From NCBI RefSeq assembly GCF_000426725.1, contig NZ_AUFX01000009.1, positions 248,001 to 312,000 on the forward strand: a stretch of 64,000 nucleotides of DNA, given 5' to 3'. This document shows positions 17,779-27,272 of this stretch, piece by piece; position 1 is the stretch's first letter; each line of letters begins with the position of its first letter. The DNA comes from Sporocytophaga myxococcoides DSM 11118. GTDB lineage: Bacteria > Bacteroidota > Bacteroidia > Cytophagales > Cytophagaceae. The translations under genes were made by a program, and so were the position numbers. The notes under the pieces were generated by a model. That model had not been told where the DNA came from. It searched no databases and was given only the letters and a program-made list of their open reading frames with translations.

Positions 17779-19165
17779 TTATTCTGTTACTAATGTTCCT
17801 AAAGCTTTTTTATAATCCAGTTGTGCTACTAACAAGTCATATAGTGCATTGTAGTAATTGGTTTGTGCATCTCTAAGAGCATCTTCAGCATTTGTTACTT
17901 CAATGTTTGTTCCTACGCCTTCTGCATATTTAATTTTTACCACCCTTGAAACATTCGTTGCTAAGTCCATATTTTTCTGCTGTACTTCAAGTGTTCTGAT
18001 AGCGTTGTTTACAGTAATTTCGCTCTGCCTCACCTGCATATCGATTGTATTCTTCAGTGCGATCATTAAATTTTCTGTCTTTCTCAATTCCAGTTTCTTT
18101 TGCTGTCCCTTATAATGTTTACCAAAACCATCAAAAATAGGGATATTCATATTTACACCTAAAAGAGCATATGAATACCATTTATATTGAAACAGATTCA
18201 CAAATTTTACATCTTGTCTGGTATAGCCACCTGTAGCAAAAGCTGAAATACTTGGATAGTAACCCGCTTTTACATTTTTTAGATCCAGATTCTGTAAAAT
18301 TTTCTGATTTTCCAATAAAGCATATTCGATTCTTTCGTTATAATTAGCTTTAGTTCCCTTTAGTAAAACACTTTCTGAACTATTTAAAGCGAGTGTATCA
18401 GATGCATTGATGGGTTCCTCAATCGGCATTCCCATTTGGAACTTAAGTAGCATTTTACTGATGTCTAATCCTGAATCAAACTTAGTTTTATCAGAAAGCA
18501 AATTGTTCAGGCTCACTTCAAGACGATCTAAATCTATTTTCTCAATAAATCCGTTGGCATACATTTGTCTGGATTGGCGAACCGTAGAATCCAATGTGGC
18601 AATGCTGCTATTAAGTCTCATGATTCTTTCCTGAGTAATCAATACCAGATAATAAGCTTTGGTAACATTATCTACGGTCTGAATTCTGGACTGTTGAATT
18701 GACTTTTGCGCAAGACTCTGATAAGCTTTAGCAGCTTTCAATCCTACGAAATAAGAACCATCAAATAATAGCTGACTAATGGTAGCTCCAGCATCTCCTG
18801 AGCTCGGCAACTGGAAGATATTTTTTGCGACCAAAACATCTCCACTAACCTCACCACCACCAGTGCCAAATGATGCAGCTAATGGGATTGGATCTAGCAA
18901 AAAACATATTACGCAGCTTTGAATTTTCGATCATCGATACTGTACCGCTGATCTGAGGCAAACCTACAGCCTGGATTTCTCCGACTCTTGCCTTTGCTAT
19001 CTCTGCATCCAGAGAAGTGTTCAGATATGTAGACTGATGCTCCAATGCATAATCTATACATTGTTTCAGTGTATAACTGCTATCCGTTTGCGCAAACCCT
19101 CTTGTTACGCTACAGAGAAAAGTAAGTAGAAAAATGTACCTTGCTTTCATATAAATGTATTTCAA
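17779..19165 (-). CDS. TolC-family outer-membrane efflux channel, frameshifted as sequenced
   Basis: Two overlapping minus-strand frames (19165-18851 and 18900-17779) together encode one TolC protein of about 461 aa. Frame one holds the signal peptide (cleavage after GFAQ) and TLKQCIDYALEHQ, reading to ENSKLRNMF. Frame two continues LLDPIPLAASFG and contains the second coiled-coil half (VTKAYYLVLITQERI, AYQSLAQKS). The join is a T6 run in the mRNA sense (plus-strand 18899-18904); removing one base restores a continuous protein. The gene start overlaps the tetR stop by 4 nt and its stop is 1 nt before the adaptor gene, so it is the channel of this efflux operon. Confidence 0.85.
18899..18904. 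other. A6 homopolymer frameshift site in tolC
   Basis: Six A on the plus strand (T6 in the sense strand, after ATG at 18907). With five T the reading is ATG-TTT-TTG-CTA-GAT-CCA (MFLLDP) and the TolC frame is whole. With six it shifts and terminates about 50 nt later. The same one-base excess in an A6 run occurs at 9095-9100. Confidence 0.75.
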
Positions 19166-19770
19166 TCTTCTTCCTGGATTTTTTTGTATTGGTTAATTAA
19201 TTTATGTCCTTTTAATGTGCAGATTCCATGAAGGAAATAGTCAATGAACTGAATCTGCAGCTCCTGAATCGGGAATTGTAGCGGAGGAAAAACGGCGATA
19301 TCAAACCCAAGCTGAATTTCTTCAATCCTAAGTCTTGCAATCATTTCCACATTGATATCCTGTCTGAAAAGACCCTGAGCCTTACCTTTATTCAATATAT
19401 CTATAATGTATACCTTAAGGCATTTTTCCTTATGATCAACCCAGCTTTTATAAGCCTTTGGAAAGTATCTTTCTACCTCAAAAAGTATAATCGAATTTAT
19501 ATTCCTGAATGAATCTCTAATATACTCAGACAATTTTATCAGCTCATCGATGGGATCGGCAGCCTGATCTGCTATATGAAGATAGCTTTGCTGCCTTTCC
19601 TGTAAATGATTGTTAATCACTTCACAAACAAGCTCATTCTTATCTTTATAATACTGATAAATGGTTTTTTTGGAGATTCCAAGATTCCTCGCAATCTCAT
19701 CCATTGTGATGATTTTCACACCGTAACTCAGAAAAAACTCTTCTGCACCTTTTACTATTCGTTCTTTCAT
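19162..19770 (-). CDS. TetR/AcrR-family repressor of the efflux operon
   Basis: A 202-aa protein. Its N-terminal helix-turn-helix (GAEEFFLSYGVKIITMDEIARNLGISKKTIYQYYKDKNELV, about residues 8-48) is the canonical TetR signature. The C-terminal ligand domain is helical (IILFEVERYFPKAYKSW..., MIARLRIEEIQLG). It is the first gene of the tetR-tolC-adaptor-RND operon, with its stop overlapping the tolC start. An 11-bp-arm palindrome overlaps its promoter (19793-19831), so autorepression relieved by an efflux substrate is the natural model (inference). Confidence 0.93.
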   Translation of the reverse strand: MKERIVKGAEEFFLSYGVKIITMDEIARNLGISKKTIYQYYKDKNELVCEVINNHLQERQQSYLHIADQAADPIDELIKLSEYIRDSFRNINSIILFEVERYFPKAYKSWVDHKEKCLKVYIIDILNKGKAQGLFRQDINVEMIARLRIEEIQLGFDIAVFPPLQFPIQELQIQFIDYFLHGICTLKGHKLINQYKKIQEED

Positions 19771-19792
19771 TTCAATGGCATTATTTACTACA

Positions 19793-19831
19793 CAAAACTA
19801 CGGAAACTTTCAAAAGACCCAAAGTTTCCGT
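19793..19831 (-). promoter_or_regulatory. Efflux-operon promoter overlapped by TetR operator palindrome
   Basis: Minus strand: TTG (plus 19820-19822), 19-bp spacer, then TAGTTTTG (plus 19793-19800), an excellent match to the Bacteroidetes -33 TTG / -7 TAnnTTTG promoter. ACGGAAACTTT (19800-19810) and AAAGTTTCCGT (19821-19831) form a perfect 11-bp inverted repeat with a 10-bp centre, covering the -33 box, the spacer and the edge of the -7 box. The tetR ATG is 23 nt downstream of the -7 box. Confidence 0.8.
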
Positions 19832-19952
19832 GGTTTATTTTTTAAAAAAAATGCTAATAATTGATTTTGAATACAGAAGGAATATTAAATTAGTCTTTAA
19901 AGTAATTGAGCTGATTTAAAGAGAAATTGCTAAAAGGCAGGGATAATTCTGA

Positions 19953-22166
19953 ATGTTTGACTTGAATAGTATTAAGGAGCCGATTTTTGTTTTGGATTCT
20001 GACGGAAAACTCATTGAAAAGAATGAAGCCGGAAACGATAAATTAACCTTATTTTTCAAAGAAGGTAATCTCAAAAAGCCCTTGCAGCACCTCTTTAACC
20101 TGAGTCTCAAAGAGAATACTTCCAAAGGGATTCAACTTTGGGATAATTCGAATTACCTTATTTCTTTCCAAAGAGTCAATGAAAACCGGCTGATTGCACA
20201 ATTCAGTCTTTTGCCCAAAGAAATTACAGAGAGCCATTTTTCAAAACAAAAAATTAATTTTCAGGAAATCATAGACAACCTTCCCCTCAATTTATATCTT
20301 AAAAATCCTTTAGGAGAAATCATCTATATCAATCCTTATTTTCAAAAGTCAAAATCAGGATTAAACAAAAATTTTCTTGGCCTCACGGTTATCGATTATA
20401 TGGACAAAGAAACTGCAAGAAAGATTCAGGCTGAAGAAAAAGAAATATGGAGAACAGGTCATCCCAGGATGACAGAAAAAAATATGATTATAGATGGACA
20501 GTCTAAATCATTTCTTATAGGTAAGGTTCCGGCAGAATTTCCTGATCTTGGCAAAGTTCTTTTATGCTATAGCATTGATATCACTGAACAAAAGGAAACC
20601 TCTGAAACCCTAAAAAAAGAGAAAGAACTTGCAGAGGCCTCTTCTAAGGCCAAAGAGCAATTTATTTCGGTCATAAGTCATGAAATCAGAACTCCAATGA
20701 ATACAGTAGTTGGAATGACTAACCTATTGCTTCAAAGCTCGCATTATCCTGAACAGAGAGATTATCTTAATGCTCTTAAGGCATCTTCGGACAATTTATT
20801 GGCCATTGTCAACGACATTCTAGATCTTTCTAAAATAGAATCCGGAAAAATCTTTTTTGAGCAAACAGATTTTTCTCTTCTTAATTTACTTGAAAATCTG
20901 AAGAAAACATTTGCCTTCAAAGCTGCTGAAAGGAATGTACTGATCACATTAAATGTGAGCAATGATATTCCCCTGTACCTCAAAGGCGATCCTTTCAGAC
21001 TAAATCAAATACTGTTAAATCTGATTTCTAATTCAGTAAAATTTACTGAAGTGGGAACCATAGATATAATGGTAGATCTTATTGAATCCTCTCCCAAAGA
21101 AGTACAAATATTATTCACCATTAAAGACACAGGAATAGGAATACCAGAAGACAAGCTCTCTTTAATTTTCGAAAGCTTTACTCAGGCAGACCCTGATATA
21201 TCCAGAAAATATGGAGGTACTGGTTTAGGTCTTACTATAACTAAAAAACTTATCGAGCTTCAGGGAGGAAATATAGGTGTGGAGAGTAAAGTTAAGGAAG
21301 GCTCAAAGTTCATCTTCAATCTGAAATTCGCCAGATCTCAAAAAACTAAAATTACAACGATACCTGAATCTTCCACTAATAAATATCAAGGCCTTGACCG
21401 TCTCAGACTTCTTGTTGTAGAAGACAATAAAATGAATCAGCTTGTAGTTCTTAAGTTCCTTGAAAAACAGAACATTCAAGTCGACATTGCAGAGAATGGC
21501 CCACAAGCCCTGGATCTTCTGAAAAAAAAGGAGTATGACCTAATACTTATGGACATACAAATGCCCGGAATGGATGGTTATCAGGTCAGTGAACAAATAA
21601 GAAAAGAATTCCCTGCACCTACAAACAGTACCCCAATTATAGCATTAACAGCTATGGCTTTGTCAGAAGTACAGGAAAAAATTAAAGTATATGGAATCAA
21701 TGATTACATTTTAAAACCCTTTAGTCCTGACAATCTCTTTTCCAAAATAGTTGAAAATGCCGGCAATGTAATTAAATACACAACACCAATTAAAACTCTT
21801 CAACCAGTGATTACAAATCAAAAACACACTGACCTGTCTTATCTGATCAATGCATCTGATAATAATGCGGGATTCATTAAACAAATGATTGAGATCTTCC
21901 TTAAACAGACCCCCGACTTTTTACAAGAATTAAGGACCTTTCACGACAACCAGGACTGGGAGAACTTCAGAAAAGTAATGCATAAAATGAAGCCCACCAT
22001 TAAGATGATGGGCATTAATGAATTGAACAAAGATGTTGAGTTTATTGAAACCTCAGTTAAGCAGCAACAGAATCTTTCAGAAGTATCTGCACACCTAACT
22101 ACTATTGATACCGTTTGCAAGGCTTCCTTTCAAGAGCTACAGCTGGAACTGCAAAAGCTTGCGTGA
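19953..22166 (+). CDS. Hybrid sensor histidine kinase (PAS-HisKA-HATPase-REC-HPt)
   Basis: A 737-aa cytosolic protein with no membrane segment. A PAS-like region (1-90) and a PAS domain (about 102-215) precede HisKA with phospho-His H243 in SVISHEIRTPMN. The ATPase has its N box (LNLISNSVKFT, about 355), G1 (DTGIGIP, 392-398) and G2 (GGTGLGLT, 421-428). A receiver domain follows (D534 in LILMDIQMPGMDG, K588 in ILKPF). The C-terminal HPt has H677 in HKMKPTIKMMG. All phosphorelay residues are present, so the protein can run His-Asp-His internally and pass phosphate to an unlinked regulator. No partner is adjacent. Confidence 0.95.
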   Translation: MFDLNSIKEPIFVLDSDGKLIEKNEAGNDKLTLFFKEGNLKKPLQHLFNLSLKENTSKGIQLWDNSNYLISFQRVNENRLIAQFSLLPKEITESHFSKQKINFQEIIDNLPLNLYLKNPLGEIIYINPYFQKSKSGLNKNFLGLTVIDYMDKETARKIQAEEKEIWRTGHPRMTEKNMIIDGQSKSFLIGKVPAEFPDLGKVLLCYSIDITEQKETSETLKKEKELAEASSKAKEQFISVISHEIRTPMNTVVGMTNLLLQSSHYPEQRDYLNALKASSDNLLAIVNDILDLSKIESGKIFFEQTDFSLLNLLENLKKTFAFKAAERNVLITLNVSNDIPLYLKGDPFRLNQILLNLISNSVKFTEVGTIDIMVDLIESSPKEVQILFTIKDTGIGIPEDKLSLIFESFTQADPDISRKYGGTGLGLTITKKLIELQGGNIGVESKVKEGSKFIFNLKFARSQKTKITTIPESSTNKYQGLDRLRLLVVEDNKMNQLVVLKFLEKQNIQVDIAENGPQALDLLKKKEYDLILMDIQMPGMDGYQVSEQIRKEFPAPTNSTPIIALTAMALSEVQEKIKVYGINDYILKPFSPDNLFSKIVENAGNVIKYTTPIKTLQPVITNQKHTDLSYLINASDNNAGFIKQMIEIFLKQTPDFLQELRTFHDNQDWENFRKVMHKMKPTIKMMGINELNKDVEFIETSVKQQQNLSEVSAHLTTIDTVCKASFQELQLELQKLA

Positions 22167-22173
22167 TAAAGCA

Positions 22174-24072
22174 TCATCGCATTACTTCCAGCCAGCCCTT
22201 TATTTTCTTTTTATTAAGATCAACAATATAATAGTAAATTCCATCGGGGTATCCCACTGGGTTCCATGAAAAACCAGGGTCTTCAGATTTGAATACCCTG
22301 CTTCCCCACCTGTTAAAAATTTCTATTCCGTTAAAGTGATATTCACAGTTGCCTCCATATAAGTTTTCTACTATGAAAGTATCATTTTTATTATCACCGT
22401 TTGGTGTTATCAAATTCGTTGGCTCTGCATTATCTACAGTTGTTTCACTATCCTTTACTCTTAAAGTCAATGTATCATATACCTGATGGGAATGCACGCA
22501 ACTACTGTCCTTTAACTTAAAAACAACATTAAACACACCCGGATTAAGTTCTCCGCAGTCCGGCATCCACAAGAGCGGATTGGCAATAGAATCCTTGCCA
22601 TTTGTATTGGTGAAAAATATTCCCTTTTCCTCCAAGTCAAAGTCAAGACCTGTGGCTGATAAATACATATAATCTGCAGAATCCAGCCCTATTGCATTTA
22701 TCTTATTGACAGATCCAGGGAAGACATCTATCGACTTACCTCCTGGATCAAATTGTAAAACAGGGGCCGGGTTCTCAGGAGGCGGAATGATTAAAACTTT
22801 TATATTAAGCGTATCTGTTCGAGGATGGGGACATCCATCGTCGCTTACTATAATATCCAGATCAAATAACTTTTCTTCCTCAATAAGTAATTTATCACAT
22901 GGATTAAATACAAACTGGGCACGGACAGTGTCATTTACTCCAGGAGTTAATTGTTGAGGCCCGGGAGGTGTAAAGATATTAGTCGGAAGATTTGTAACGA
23001 TCTTGGATATATGAATATTAGCCGGACGTTTCAAAATTGTTGTACTTGAGTCAGATAATAAAAGCTCAAAGGCCTTTATTTCATTCAATTTCACTACAAA
23101 AGTATCTCCTTTAAACTCAGTATCCGGCCCTTCAGGCTTTTCAATATCTACCTTTGGACCAAGGTTTAGAGGGCAAGTCTTTACCAGGAATTGATAATCA
23201 CGTCTCACCTGCCCTATCTTTCTATTGTTCCTGTACTCATCAACTATCATAGAAACAACAAACAAAGTATTATCGCCTTCACTAGGATTCACCGATAAAA
23301 CGCCATTGCGTGGGTTTACTTTTAGTGCAGGATTTCCATGAATCATATTTGAAGCACTATATCCTGATCTCCAGCTTATAGGATCATAAGGTGCAGGTTT
23401 AGGATCAGGCAATGCTTCTCCGTAAATACTCGCATGACCGTTTAAAGGCGTTACCAGAGTGTACACTAATGAATCACCATCAGGATCATAACCACCGAAG
23501 TTATATGTATTCATTTGGTTTCTGCAAAAGTAATCCGCTACTATATCTTCAAAAACAGGTGAAGAATTTACAAAGGGTCTCCCAGCTCTTTTTACTGCGG
23601 GAAACTCAAGATAAAAAACCTGACCAGCTTTATCAGGTTCCTGAATGTTTTGAATCACACCATTCCTACAACACCTTTCCCAGACAATATAATACCCTCC
23701 GGGGTCATCATAAATTTCAGGATCAAGAAAGATATTGGCTTTGTATTTAAGATTTAAAGTCTCCTGAACTCCTCGCTCCAGAAAGTCACATTCTTCAGTT
23801 GCATATTTAACCGTTTCATAATCAATATTCCTAACCAGTTCCTGCGAACCTATCAATGCATTATCTGATTTCCGGAAAATATTTGTTTTGATGGTAATAT
23901 CAGCTTCCAATAACCCCGCTGCTGCATGGAGCTTATCGAAATAAAGTCTCATACTAAGTGTATAAGTATATCCCCGATAGTGGCGTAATTGGAATTCGCC
24001 TCCTACGATGTGGCTGGCGAAAAGTCTGGAACTGAGGAGGAGAATAAAAAATAGAAAATAGATCTTTTTCAT
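22174..24072 (-). CDS. Gliding-motility-type T9SS (type B) secreted surface protein
   Basis: Start placed at ATG 24072 (MKKIYFLFFILLLSSRLFAS), which gives a proper signal peptide; an ORF start at 24216 would put 48 extra residues before it. The protein (632 aa) begins SHIVGGEFQLRHYRG, a common opening of Bacteroidetes gliding-associated proteins. It contains beta-sandwich (cadherin/PKD-like) stretches with Cys pairs. It ends in a type B T9SS domain (NLITPNGDNKNDTFIVENL, IEIFNRWGSRVF, DGIYYYIV). It is predicted to be exported by T9SS and held on the surface. The 3' end is 7 nt from the convergent kinase gene. Confidence 0.9.
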   Translation of the reverse strand: MKKIYFLFFILLLSSRLFASHIVGGEFQLRHYRGYTYTLSMRLYFDKLHAAAGLLEADITIKTNIFRKSDNALIGSQELVRNIDYETVKYATEECDFLERGVQETLNLKYKANIFLDPEIYDDPGGYYIVWERCCRNGVIQNIQEPDKAGQVFYLEFPAVKRAGRPFVNSSPVFEDIVADYFCRNQMNTYNFGGYDPDGDSLVYTLVTPLNGHASIYGEALPDPKPAPYDPISWRSGYSASNMIHGNPALKVNPRNGVLSVNPSEGDNTLFVVSMIVDEYRNNRKIGQVRRDYQFLVKTCPLNLGPKVDIEKPEGPDTEFKGDTFVVKLNEIKAFELLLSDSSTTILKRPANIHISKIVTNLPTNIFTPPGPQQLTPGVNDTVRAQFVFNPCDKLLIEEEKLFDLDIIVSDDGCPHPRTDTLNIKVLIIPPPENPAPVLQFDPGGKSIDVFPGSVNKINAIGLDSADYMYLSATGLDFDLEEKGIFFTNTNGKDSIANPLLWMPDCGELNPGVFNVVFKLKDSSCVHSHQVYDTLTLRVKDSETTVDNAEPTNLITPNGDNKNDTFIVENLYGGNCEYHFNGIEIFNRWGSRVFKSEDPGFSWNPVGYPDGIYYYIVDLNKKKIKGWLEVMR

Positions 24073-24137
24073 ACTCAAAATTAATATTTCTCGTCTAAAG
24101 ACAAAGGATAATTCATTATTGTTTAATTTTGGATACC

Positions 24138-25544
24138 ATGAGTAAAAAAGATAAACAATTTCGCTTTGAAAAAGTAACAATTGGCGAAATGGCAGCCGAG
24201 GGAAAATGCGTGGCACGAGTAAATGACAAGGTGATTTTCACCGAGTTTCTGGCACCTGGCGATGTAGCCGATCTGAGAATTTATAAAACAAAAAAAAGAT
24301 TTGCATTCGCTAAGGCGGAACATATCTACGAATTTTCTTCTTCCCGAACCACTCCGGTTTGTGAGCATTTCGGTACGTGCGGAGGATGTAAATGGCAACA
24401 TATCACCTATGAAAATCAAGCTCTTTATAAAGAAAAACAAGTAAAAGATAATCTTGAAAGAATAGGTAAAATAAACGTTGAAGAATATCTGCCTATTGTG
24501 CAGGCAAAATCAATTTATAATTACAGAAACAAACTTGAATTTTCCTTTTCCGATAAAAGGTGGCTTACCAATGAGGAAATTTCAACTGAAGACACCCTTA
24601 GTGACATGAATGGGCTTGGTTTTCACGTGCCTGAAAGATTCGATAAAGTTCTGGATATAAAAAAGTGTCATCTTCAGCAGGACCCTTCAAATGCTATCAG
24701 ACTTGAAGTCAGGAAATTTGCAGTAGAACATGAGATCCCTTTTTACAATTTGAGGGAACATTTCGGAGTACTGAGAAATCTGATTATCCGAAATTCTAGT
24801 CTGGGAGAACTTATGGTTATCCTTCAGGTGAAGGAATTTACGAATAAAGTAGAATCACTTCTTGAACATCTAAAACTTCAATTCCCTGAAATAACCAGCT
24901 TGCAATATGTGGTAAATCAGAAGTCCAATGACACTTTCCATGATCTTGATATTCACCTGTTCCATGGCAAGCCATATATTACCGAACAAATGGAAAATCT
25001 GAATTTCAGGATAAGTCCTAAATCCTTTTATCAGACCAATTCGATTCAGGCATATGAGCTATATAAAGTAACCAGAGACTTTGCTGGACTTACAGGAAAG
25101 GAAAATGTATATGACTTATATACAGGTACAGGTACTATAGCGAATTTTGTCGCTGGCAGAGCAAAAAAGGTAACTGGTATTGAATATGTGCCAATGGCAA
25201 TAGAAGATGCAAAGATAAATTCTTCAATCAATAATATTTCCAATACTTCATTTTATGCAGGTGACGTGAAAGATATTCTTACTGCGTCTTTCCTTGAAAA
25301 AGAAGGGGCTCCGGATGTTATCATCACAGATCCTCCAAGGGCAGGTATGCATGAACATGTGGTCCAGAAAATGCTTGAATTGGCTCCGCAAAGAATTGTC
25401 TATGTTAGCTGCAACCCAGCTACACAAGCGAGAGACCTTGCTTTACTAAATGAAAAATATGCAGTGAAAAAGGTAAGGCCTGTGGATATGTTTCCTCAAA
25501 CCCATCATGTGGAGAATGTTGCATTATTGGAAAAAATTAACTGA
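24138..25544 (+). CDS. rlmD: 23S rRNA (uracil-C5)-methyltransferase, RlmD family
   Basis: A 468-aa protein from ATG 24138; the frame extends to a TTG at 24129 that is unlikely to be used. An N-terminal TRAM-like segment precedes the iron-sulfur motif CEHFGTCGGCKWQH. The SAM-binding region is VYDLYTGTGTIANFVAG. The catalytic loop is DPPRAGMH and the nucleophile-containing motif is VSCNPATQARDL, as in RumA/RlmD-type m5U methyltransferases (family knowledge). The C-terminus RPVDMFPQTHHVENVALLEK is a strong family signature. Probable target is a 23S rRNA uridine; the exact position is not decidable here. The next gene starts 5 nt after the stop. Confidence 0.92.
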   Translation: MSKKDKQFRFEKVTIGEMAAEGKCVARVNDKVIFTEFLAPGDVADLRIYKTKKRFAFAKAEHIYEFSSSRTTPVCEHFGTCGGCKWQHITYENQALYKEKQVKDNLERIGKINVEEYLPIVQAKSIYNYRNKLEFSFSDKRWLTNEEISTEDTLSDMNGLGFHVPERFDKVLDIKKCHLQQDPSNAIRLEVRKFAVEHEIPFYNLREHFGVLRNLIIRNSSLGELMVILQVKEFTNKVESLLEHLKLQFPEITSLQYVVNQKSNDTFHDLDIHLFHGKPYITEQMENLNFRISPKSFYQTNSIQAYELYKVTRDFAGLTGKENVYDLYTGTGTIANFVAGRAKKVTGIEYVPMAIEDAKINSSINNISNTSFYAGDVKDILTASFLEKEGAPDVIITDPPRAGMHEHVVQKMLELAPQRIVYVSCNPATQARDLALLNEKYAVKKVRPVDMFPQTHHVENVALLEKIN

Positions 25545-25549
25545 TCATC

Positions 25550-25918
25550 ATGAATAACGATCCGGAACTAAGCGGTAGATATTTAGGTACAATTTCAAGA
25601 GACTTTGTACTTGTAGCAGACACTATTAAAGAAGCTTCTTATCAGGTAAGAGTCAGAAACATTTCCAAATATCCCATCTTTCCAATTTCAAAGACGGATA
25701 TCGCTATTGGTAAATTACTTATTGGCAGAAAAGAGTTGGCTTTGGAATGGAATTACTACATTTCATTTCTTGATGAATTTATCCAAAGAACACTTGTCTC
25801 AGAAGACATGCTTCCTGAATTTGAAGCTGCATATAAAAATCCCGATGAATATTGTTGCTTGTTTGTAATAGATGAGGAATTTACAAATTTTGTTTTTATT
25901 CCTTATCCTGAAGACTGA
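25550..25918 (+). CDS. Conserved hypothetical protein, 122 aa
   Basis: Starts 5 nt after rlmD, and its stop shares a base with the next start (25918), so it sits inside a tight unit. No signal peptide or membrane segment. It is rich in beta-strand-like stretches (YQVRVRNISKYPIFPISK, LALEWNYYISFLDEFIQRTLV) and ends FVIDEEFTNFVFIPYPED. It resembles small Bacteroidetes proteins of unknown function next to housekeeping genes. No function assigned. Confidence 0.75.
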   Translation: MNNDPELSGRYLGTISRDFVLVADTIKEASYQVRVRNISKYPIFPISKTDIAIGKLLIGRKELALEWNYYISFLDEFIQRTLVSEDMLPEFEAAYKNPDEYCCLFVIDEEFTNFVFIPYPED

Positions 25919-27063
25919 TGCTTATTTCCCTTACAAATAAAAGTGATACATCAAGAGTCTATGGACTTGATATTCTCAGGGCAATAGCCATCATATTTGT
26001 ATTGGAAGAACATGGCAATGATTTCCTTTATGAGGCTTTTTCAATAAAAGCACCGCATCTTGACGGAGTCAAGTTGTTTTTTGTATTAAGTGGATTTCTG
26101 ATAGGTCAGATACTAATCAAAACATTACATACAGGCCTTTCAATGAAAGACCTGTATGCTTTCTGGGTCAGAAGGTGGTTCAGAACTTTACCGAATTATT
26201 ATCTCGTTTTAATTATTCTTGTCGGATTCAACATACTTATTCCTGAATTCAAAGGAACATACGCATCCTTCTTTTTCTTTTGCCAGAATCTTTTTTACCC
26301 TCAACAACGCTTTTTTCTTGAATCATGGAGCCTTGCAGTTGAAGAGTGGTTTTACATTTTATTTCCTATTACTTTATATCTTCTTAATAAAGCCTTTCCG
26401 TCAAGACACAAAATTAGTTTGCTTGCATCAATTGGAGTATTCATTATAGGGGCTGTCTTAGTAAGAGTATACAAAGAAAGCTACTTGGATATTCAAATGT
26501 TCAAAGACTGGGATGTGGAGTTTAGAAAAGTTGTTTTTACAAGGCTTGACAATATAGTATTTGGTGTACTGGGAGCATTTATCAGTACCTATTACCATTC
26601 AATGTGGGTTAAATATAAAATAATCTTGCTGATATCAGGGATTCTTTTCCTTCTTGGGGACAGGATATACTTTTTATTCATCACAAATAACATCATATCA
26701 TTCGGTTGGTACTCCAACATTATATCGTTTACAATGGGCTCACTGGCTACTCTTGCCTTATTACCATTTTTATCAGAATTAAAGACCGGCAAAGGGTTAT
26801 TATTCAGACTTCTGACTTACACCAGCATTATCTCCTACTCTCTTTACATGGTCAATTTGTCTATTGTAAGATTCAGAGTTATCCCCTATTCTAATGAGTG
26901 GTTGATAAAGTTCGGATTGAGCTCGTATATAACATATATAGATGTAGCATTGTACTGGATTTATACTATTACTCTTTCATTGCTTTTATATCATTTCTTT
27001 GAAAGACCTATGACAAGCCTAAGAGATAAGTTATATATAAAAAAATCTCAACCAAGTGTATAA
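25918..27063 (+). CDS. Acyltransferase 3 family (OafA-like) membrane protein
   Basis: A 381-aa protein with about 10 hydrophobic segments. The family signatures are RAIAIIFVLEEHGNDF (catalytic-type His after TM1, near residue 36), FFVLSGFLIGQIL and FWVRRWFRTLPNYYLVL, then a LESWSLAVEEWFYILFP motif in the middle. These fit Acyl_transf_3 enzymes that O-acylate cell-surface glycans (family knowledge). The acceptor is unknown. It overlaps the preceding small gene by 1 nt; a terminator stem lies downstream (27221-27251). Confidence 0.9.
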   Translation: MLISLTNKSDTSRVYGLDILRAIAIIFVLEEHGNDFLYEAFSIKAPHLDGVKLFFVLSGFLIGQILIKTLHTGLSMKDLYAFWVRRWFRTLPNYYLVLIILVGFNILIPEFKGTYASFFFFCQNLFYPQQRFFLESWSLAVEEWFYILFPITLYLLNKAFPSRHKISLLASIGVFIIGAVLVRVYKESYLDIQMFKDWDVEFRKVVFTRLDNIVFGVLGAFISTYYHSMWVKYKIILLISGILFLLGDRIYFLFITNNIISFGWYSNIISFTMGSLATLALLPFLSELKTGKGLLFRLLTYTSIISYSLYMVNLSIVRFRVIPYSNEWLIKFGLSSYITYIDVALYWIYTITLSLLLYHFFERPMTSLRDKLYIKKSQPSV

Positions 27064-27220
27064 TCAGTAAGAACCGTTTGAGTCTTTCCTCCCTGAAGAA
27101 ATTTAATTTTTAATATATCTAATTAAAGGAATTAATATGGATAGACTCAACAATCAATATTAAACTCTGATTAAAAAATTCAATACAACTAAAAATAAGT
27201 GCAAGGCCTATTAAATAAAA

Positions 27221-27251
27221 AAATCGGATAGAGTAATAATCTATCCGATTT
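27221..27251. terminator. Bidirectional terminator
   Basis: A 12-bp perfect stem, AAATCGGATAGA (27221-27232) and TCTATCCGATTT (27240-27251), with a 7-nt loop and A/T-rich flanks, between the convergent acyltransferase and lamin-tail genes. Confidence 0.85.
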
Positions 27252-27272
27252 CATTTTTCCTGATATAAAATT

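Noticed and set aside
24076-24104. TAATTTTG box for the gliding-type gene
   Set aside because: It is only 3 nt before the chosen ATG, so transcription would start inside the gene; its TTG spacing (18) is short.
24124-24131. TAATTTTG box before rlmD
   Set aside because: It lies 6 nt before the ATG and has no -33 partner.
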